From Haberlea rhodopensis (taxonomy: Eukaryota; Streptophyta; Magnoliopsida; Lamiales; Gesneriaceae): a stretch of 64,000 bases of DNA. Below the pieces are notes generated by a model. That model ran no database searches and was not told the origin of the DNA. It saw only the letters and a program-made list of their open reading frames with translations. The stretch's first letter is position 1. The number at the start of each line of letters is the position of its first letter. Positions 57,660 to 64,000 of the stretch are shown here, piece by piece. Made by a program: the position numbers and the translations under genes. The stretch lies in the NCBI GenBank assembly GCA_907163345.1, contig CAJQUN010000433.1, positions 408,782-472,781 of the forward strand. The letters run 5' to 3'.

Positions 57660-58240
57660 TTAGGATCGGGGTAGTGTTTAGAAGGGGGGGAGGGTTGACT
57701 GAACACTAGATTCAATTTCGATTTTACTTGGTTTGCTACAGATTGTTAGGTACTGCAGTAGCTTCTCAATTTGTTGCAAGTCACCAGACACTGATTACAG
57801 TGCGGAAAACGTCTGCTGGACTTGTGAGTAGTAATAACTGAATGGTAAATTGCAGTTAAGTAAATGACACAAATATTGTTTCTGGAAGTTCGAAGCACAA
57901 CGCTTCTACGTCTCCCCTTCTTTCAGTGAGCGTTCATTCTTCTGTACTCGATAGATATACACTCTTGATATCTTTGCACTCGGTAGATGTCTTTGTCCAG
58001 TAGATGTCTGTGTCGGTATGTTTGTGTACGGTAGATGTATATCCGGTAGATGTCTGTATCCGATAGATGTCTATATCCGGTAGATGTCTGTATTCGGTAG
58101 ATGTCTGTGTCCGGTAGATGTATGTGTCCTGTAGATGTCTGTGTCCGGTAGATGTCTATATCCGGTAGATGTCTATTCGGTAGATGTCTGTGTCCGGTAG
58201 ATGTTTGTGATCACCAAAACTTAGAAATGTTTTCCCAACA
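57660..58240 (-). mobile_element. 5' LTR of copia element E, truncated
   Basis: Minus-strand LTR ending CCGATCCTAACA two bases before the PBS. Its outer part is joined head-to-head to a related LTR (element F) near 58,240. GGGGAGACGTAGAAG on its minus strand matches 59,014 in element F, so E and F are related families. Confidence 0.7.
57955..58208 (+). repeat. Minisatellite, GGTAGATGTCTGTGTCC unit
   Basis: About 14 degenerate copies of a 17-18 bp unit in the LTR of element E. Confidence 0.93.
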
Positions 58241-61200
58241 ATCACTTTACACAGAAATCAAAGAATCAAGAGCTACAAGCAACAAATCGGAAGAGCAAGT
58301 TATCAATCTGTTTTGTATCAAGCTGATCTGCCCAGACTGATCCAGCCAGACTGATCTGCCCAGACTGATCCAGCCAGACTGATCTGCCCAAGCTGATCTG
58401 GCCAGACTGATCTGTCCAAGCTGATCCGGCCATACTGATTTGTACAAGACTGATCCGGCCAGTCCGGTCCGAAATACAAAGAGCCCAGAAACCAGAATAT
58501 GACCGTTGCAAGGTCGGGAATGGTGCAGAACCTTTTCCAACGGGCATATTCTTGTGTCTAACGTATATATCATTGTTTGGGGCTATATATACAAGTCTTG
58601 GAAGCTGAAATAAGGTGATTGAAGATCAATCCAAGCAAGATCAAAGAAAACCCGCTTGGGATTCAAAATGGGCAACTTACAAGAAGAAAACAGCTTGAAA
58701 GAGAGCAACTCCAGATTTTAGGCACCACTTATCTTGCTATATCAGATCTAGTTAAACAGCATTTGTGCCATATATATTCAATCTATTCATTGTATTTGAG
58801 AGCTTAATAGATGTGTGAATATCATTGTAACGGTTGATGATTCATCACAACCGATTGAGATGCCCTTGTATGTGAGACATTAAAGAACATACATAGTTGA
58901 GTTGCTAGGAGTTCTAGTTGGATGGGGAATTCCCAACTGGATCCGGTTTGTACAACGAGATTGTATAAATCACAGTCTTCTAGCAGAATCCTCCATGCGG
59001 TGGAAGAAGGGGAGACGTAGAAGGATTACACCACCTTCAAACTTCCATAAATAAATGCTTGTTTATTACTTTACTGCATTTATTTACCTAACTATTTTAC
59101 ATACTTTCTTGCATATCTTTAAATTGACTTTCAAATGGTTAATCGGTTATAGAGCGGGTTATGTCTAGTGTCTTCTTCTCGGTTTTGTAACCGAACTCGA
59201 TATAATCTCTCAGTGCAATTATTTCAAGGACACGAGCTATTGAAGCTCAAGTTGGTTGAACTCGGTTGTGGACTGGCCACCCACCCCGATCGATCCTGAC
59301 AAGTGGTATCAGAGTAGGTTGTTCTTGGAAAGCATTTTAACCAATTTTTTTAGCGGATATCTTTTAAAATCATTTTCAAAATTTTTCATGAGCATGAAAT
59401 TATTTTCATAGCATAATTTTCTAAAACTTGGTGTATGAAAATTTTTAGCATAAAAATCAATTTCATTGCATACATTTTGCACAAAAATAATTTTAAAATC
59501 TATTTCAAATGTTCTAATTTTTGTTCAATCTGTTCTAAACTCATTTTAAGTTTAATTTTTTTTTAGATTTTATCTAACAATTTTCGAAGCATTTTAGTTT
59601 TTCTGGCAGCCGGCAGCGACTTTGGGAAATATGCCATAACTTCTTGCTCGGATGTCCAAATGACGAACCACTTTTTACGTTGCAAACTAGACTCGTAGAG
59701 GATCGTAGAGGTATAGGTCTTGCAGCCTGATTATGCAATAGGAAATGTAGTTGTTTCTGCAAAAATGAGCCATGTGTGCTGCCACAAGAATTGATGAATG
59801 GACATTGTTGAAGTTTGTGAAGAAAATCATGGTTGTTGTGCTAGCTATAAAAAGAGGTTATTTTTGTTCAAATTTATCCGTGCATTGCATAGTTTTTGTT
59901 TAAAAAAATATTTGAAATCGATCCCTCTCCTCTCTCCTTATTTGCCATTTTCATTTATTCAAATTTTAAGGGGGATAATTAATTCAATCGTTGAGGGGAG
60001 GAAAATTTTATTTGTCTTCCTTTTTGATTCACACAAAAAGGGGGAGAAATATGTTGTTTTAAAATATAATTTCTTGTTATGTAACATTGTGCTTTAATGC
60101 TCATATTTTTATCCGAGTTTTGTGATTATCAAAAAGGGGGAGATTGTTGGGTTTTAGGAACCCGAATAATATTGGTTTTGATGTTAACAAAACTTGTTAT
60201 TGTGTTGCTAACATATTTCATCAAGTATGCAGTTCATAGATCATAATTAAGAGCTTGATGATTTACAAAGAAGTAGCTTGAAAATATCAAGCTGGACCAA
60301 GACTGAAATCCTGGCAGAGCGGATTGTTTTGATCATATCTCATAGCTCGGATATCGAAATGGTGTGCTTCCAAAGAGGTTGAACAGCCAACTCAAAATAC
60401 AAAACGTCATATTTCACAATAGATCGGCTAGTTCGAATGTTATCAAGGAGAAAAGACGCCTGCAAGATCAAGCTGTACCGCGAAGAAACAGCAAGCTGTT
60501 ACAGCAAGCAACTGTCAGTCTGTTGGGCATAACGCTTAGCTCGCTTATTGGAACGAGATGATTCAGGATGGATTGGAAAGCTAAGACAAAGATCTACAAG
60601 TCATCTTTGGAAGTCAAAGACTGAATCGTGTTAAGATGGGCAAAAAGCTTCTGCAAGTCACGCCATGTGCTGTTTCATCCAGCAAATATACAACAGGACC
60701 ATCGCCTCGTTTTTTGAGTATAAATCTCTCATACGAACTTGAAATCGAGTGATTCTTGATTTGTTGGAAAGCTAAGAGAAAAGGACGAATGTCCGAGCTA
60801 GCTTTAAGGTAGACTAGAGTAGTAAGAGTCCCACTTGAAACGGTTAGGGGGTCATCGAATCGAGTTGTACCATACAACTTTCATGTAGATCACTTTACCC
60901 AAAAATCAAAGATCAAGAGCTACAAGCAACAGATCGAAAGAGCAAGTTTTTCAATCTGTTTTGTGTCAAGATGATTGTCCAGACTGATCCGGCCAGACTG
61001 ATCTGCCCAAGCTGATTCGGCTAGATTGATCTGTCCAAGCTGATTCGTCCAGACTGATCTGTACAAGACTTATCCGGCCAGTCCGATCCGAAATACAAAG
61101 AGCCCAGAAACACGAATATGACCGTTGCAAGCTCGGGAATGGTGCAGAACCTTTTCCAACGGGCATATTCTTGTGTCTAACGTATATATCATTGTTTGGG

Positions 61201-61915
61201 GCTATATATACAAGTCTTGGAAGCTCAAATAAGGTGATTGAAGATCAATCCAAGCAAGATCAAAGCAAACCCACTTGGGATTCAAAATGGGCAACCCAAG
61301 AAGCAAACAACTTGAAAGAGAACAAGCCCAGAATTTAGGCACCACTTACCTTGCTATATCAGATCTAGTTAGAGATCATTTGTGCCATATATATTCACTC
61401 TATTCAATGTATTTGAGAGTTAAATAGATGAGTGAATATCATTGTAACGATTGATGATTCATCACAACCGATTGAGAGGTCTGTATGAGACATTAAAGAA
61501 CATACATAGTTGAGTTGCTAGGAGTTCTAGTTGGATGGGAAATTCCCAACTGGATCGGGTTTGTACAACGGGATTGTATAATGAAAGTCTTCTAGTGAAA
61601 TCCTTCCATGCGGTGGAAGAAGGGGAGACGTAGAAGGATTACACGACCTTCGAACTTCCATAAACAAATGCTTGTTTATTTACTTTACTGCATTTATTTA
61701 CCTAACTGTTTTTACATACTTTCTTGCATATCTTTAAAATGACTTTCAAATAGTTAATCGGTTATAGAGTGGATTATGTCCAGTGTCTTTCGCTTGGTTT
61801 TGTAACCGAACTCGATATAATCTCTCGGTGCAATTATTTCGAGAACACGGGCTATTGAGGCTCAAGTTGGTTGAACTCGGGTGTGGACTGACCACCCACC
61901 CGATCTATCCTGACA
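58240..61915 (+). mobile_element. Copia-type non-autonomous element F
   Basis: Plus strand. 5' LTR (truncated at its start, 58,240-59,301) and full 3' LTR (60,145-61,915, starting TGTTGGGTTTTAGG, ending ATCCTGACA) share most of their sequence. PBS TGGTATCAGAGT at 59,304-59,315; polypurine tract AAAAAGGGGGAGA at 60,131-60,143. The internal region is only about 843 bp, AT-rich and without gag or pol. Such a short interior with 1.77-kb LTRs marks a non-autonomous derivative, probably mobilised by a copia relative like element E. Confidence 0.85.
58325..58450 (+). repeat. 28-bp tandem repeat in LTR F
   Basis: CTGATCTGCCCAGACTGATC-type units in about four to five copies. A diverged array lies at 60,970-61,085 in the other LTR. 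Confidence 0.9.
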
Positions 61916-62480
61916 ACATACTAAGCACATAAAGCACATATACATAACTCTTACCCACTAGAATTCACTTTTAGTTCACAAGCTTTGTGATTCCAAGCTT
62001 AAGTACAAGACAAGAATGCAAGAGCAAGCAAGGGGTTGGATAGGAGCTTGTGTAGAGATTACTAGGTGCTATGTGGTGTTCTATGAGTTTGAAATCTGAT
62101 TTTTGTCTTCAAATACTTCTTCCAACATGCCTTCAACATGAATCTCAAATGCATAAAACATGCAACTCACATGCATATTCAAATGCTAAACCAAATGACT
62201 CTCACATGCCATCAAATGTCAAGCCAAATGCATGTCAAGTTGTTATTCAACTACATGTAACTCTAGTTGTCTTGCTACATGTTCAACAACCATGTACATC
62301 AATTCATTATTTCCCTTCTTGTTTCCAACTATGTTTACTTCCATGCACCTTATTCATTTCATCATATATTAATTAAACACACTCGATTCCACCGGTACCC
62401 AAGTCAATATCATACCGTAATTATCACATAATTACGCCAGAGCCATATCCAACATGTATAAGTCATATCGAGGCATTACA
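61916..62480 (-). mobile_element. Gypsy C 3' LTR, proximal part
   Basis: On the minus strand it starts TGTAATGCCTCG after TATGGAGAAT and the end of pol. The element F insertion begins at 61,915. The 235-bp repeat lies within it (61,938-62,171). Confidence 0.78.
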
Positions 62481-64000
62481 ATTCTCCATACTAATTGAAT
62501 TTCGTCCTCGAAATTGACTATACATACTATGACAATCATAACATAAACTCAATGACGTGTTTAACATAGGAACAACAGATAGACGTAACACTAGTATATA
62601 AGCAAAATGTAACAACATACCAAAAAGTAACTCAGGATACTGTTGTATCATATGATGCTCCGACTCCCACGTTGCCTCCTCGACACCCTGTCTATCCCAT
62701 TGTACCTTTACCATTGGGATCACTTTACTACGCAATTGCTGCTCTGCTCTATCCAAGATCTTAATAGGTCTTCCTCATATGACATATCTGATCCAACTAT
62801 ACTTCAGACGGTTGCAATACATAATCTGGTTCATATTTCCTCAATAGCGAAATATGAAACACATCATGGATACCACTCAACAATGGGGGTAATGCCAATA
62901 AATAATCCAATGTACCAATCCGTTGCAATACCTCATACGGACCAACATATCGTGGTGACAGTCTTCCACGCATACCAAAAGGTGAGATTTTCAAGAATAC
63001 TCGGTCACCAATTTGGAATTCAAGCGGTCTATGTCGCTTATTCGCATATGCAGCTTGTCTATCTTGAGCAGGTTTTAATTTCAATCTGACCAGCTTCACA
63101 TTTTCTTCCATTTCTCGGATCATATCCGGTCCACTAATAGAAGACTGATAACATCATCCCAATATAATGGCGATCTACATCGTCGCCCATATAGTGCCTC
63201 AAACGGTGACATCTGTATACTAGTTTGATAACTATTATTGTATGAAAACTCAACTAATGGCAACGATCTTGGGAAGAGTTATCAAACTCCAATATGCATG
63301 CACGTAACATATCCTTAAGTGTCTGTATTGTACGCTCTGTCTGTCCATCTGTCTGAGGATGATAAGCTGTACTTAATCATATTTCAGTCCCCAATGCTGA
63401 CTGTAAGCCTTCCCAAAATGAGAAGCAAATCTCGGATCTCGATCCGATACAATCGAAACTGGTATTCCATGTAGTCTCACTTCATTTGAATGTACAACTG
63501 AGCCATTCTCAAGTAGGTAAATGTCATACTGTACGGTATAAAGTGAGCTACTTTCGTCAGTCTGTCAACGATCACCCAAATAGCATCATAACCAGAAGAT
63601 ATTCTTGGCAAATGGGTCACAAAATCCATTGTGATATGTTCCCATTTCCACTGAGGAATCTCTAAACTTCTCAATTCACCTCCTGGTCTTTGTCTCTCTG
63701 CTTTCACTTGTTGACAAATAAGACATCGTTTCACAAATTCAAGTACATCCCGTTTCATGCGTTTTCACCAGAACTGTGTACGCAAATCTTTATATATTTC
63801 TTGCCTCCAGGATGTATACTGTATCTACTACAATGATCAGGTTGTAGTAGATCTTGGCGTAGACCCAATGTAGCAGGTACTACCCAACACTGTCCATATT
63901 TCATACTCCCATCACCTGCTATGACAAAAGCAGATGTATGTCATCAAAGCTGATTGACTTATCTTCTCCTTCCACTGTTGTACTTCATCATCAGTGATTC
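62481..64000 (-). pseudogene. Gypsy C pol 3' region (integrase-chromodomain), broken
   Basis: Minus strand, continuing beyond the right edge. 63,477-63,758 has the zinc domain (CLICQQVKAERQ), MDFVTHLP and IWVIVDRLTKVAHF. 63,124-63,476 holds the remaining integrase core in broken frames. 62,797-63,123 has FQIGDRVFLKISP-like GPY/F sequence with a deletion (KISPFGMRG). 62,475-62,756 ends with the chromodomain-like tail (IPMVKVQWDRQGVE). Close to gypsy B in sequence; Tekay/Del-type chromovirus inferred. Several frameshifts and stops. Confidence 0.88.

Overview
The window looks like nuclear DNA of a flowering plant, probably a eudicot. It holds an intron-containing gene for a chloroplast ribosomal protein (bL27c), a plant-type ribonucleotide reductase small subunit, and dense nested LTR retrotransposons. 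The retroelements include chromodomain-bearing Ty3/gypsy, Athila-like gypsy and Ty1/copia. There are also a Mutator-like transposase fragment, foldback MITEs and two decayed copies of an endogenous pararetrovirus (Caulimoviridae). The species cannot be named from the sequence. Only about 3 kb is ordinary host gene sequence: the RNR small subunit at 21.9-22.9 kb, RPL27 at 45.9-47.8 kb and a damaged C2H2 zinc-finger gene at 48.4-49.4 kb.

Layout. 1-3.5 kb: 3' end of gypsy element A and its 3' LTR. 3.5-16.9 kb: a Ty1/copia element whose integrase is split by a 10.3-kb gypsy B block (pol 3' fragment, LTR, gag-pol, chimeric LTR). 16.9-20.2 kb: pararetrovirus copy 1 (+). 20.2-21.9 kb: AT-rich spacer. 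21.9-22.9 kb: RNR small subunit (-). 23.3-25.0 kb: palindrome array and MULE transposase 5' half. 25.0-30.4 kb: a mostly non-coding gypsy-type derivative (LARD1). 30.4-32.4 and 43.6-45.6 kb: pararetrovirus copy 2 (-), split by a solo LTR of the gypsy A family (CACAT target duplication). That solo LTR is itself split by a 9,045-bp non-autonomous LTR element (LARD2, 34,389-43,433) with an AACCG target duplication. 45.6-49.5 kb: RPL27 and the zinc-finger pseudogene. 49-51 kb: two MITEs and a G-rich tract. 51.6-64 kb: gypsy C (-) whose LTR is broken up by an Athila-like gag-only element and two copia-type elements, one a short non-autonomous derivative.

The most unusual content is in the non-autonomous elements. 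LARD2 has intact LTRs, a primer-binding site and a polypurine tract, but no gag or pol. Its 3.9-kb internal domain is packed with short stem-loops. Most have different sequences but the same architecture: 5-8 bp perfect stems with 2-12 nt loops, sometimes nested. Related arrays in LARD1 and in the LTRs of gypsy B show paired changes that keep the stems. This suggests a selected RNA or DNA fold rather than simple repeat expansion. A second shared oddity is arrays of GCGATCGATCGC-type palindromes, eight per array in three distinct LTR sequences. Gypsy B and LARD2 share LTR termini, PBS context and PPT, so a gypsy B-like element is a plausible source of proteins acting in trans.
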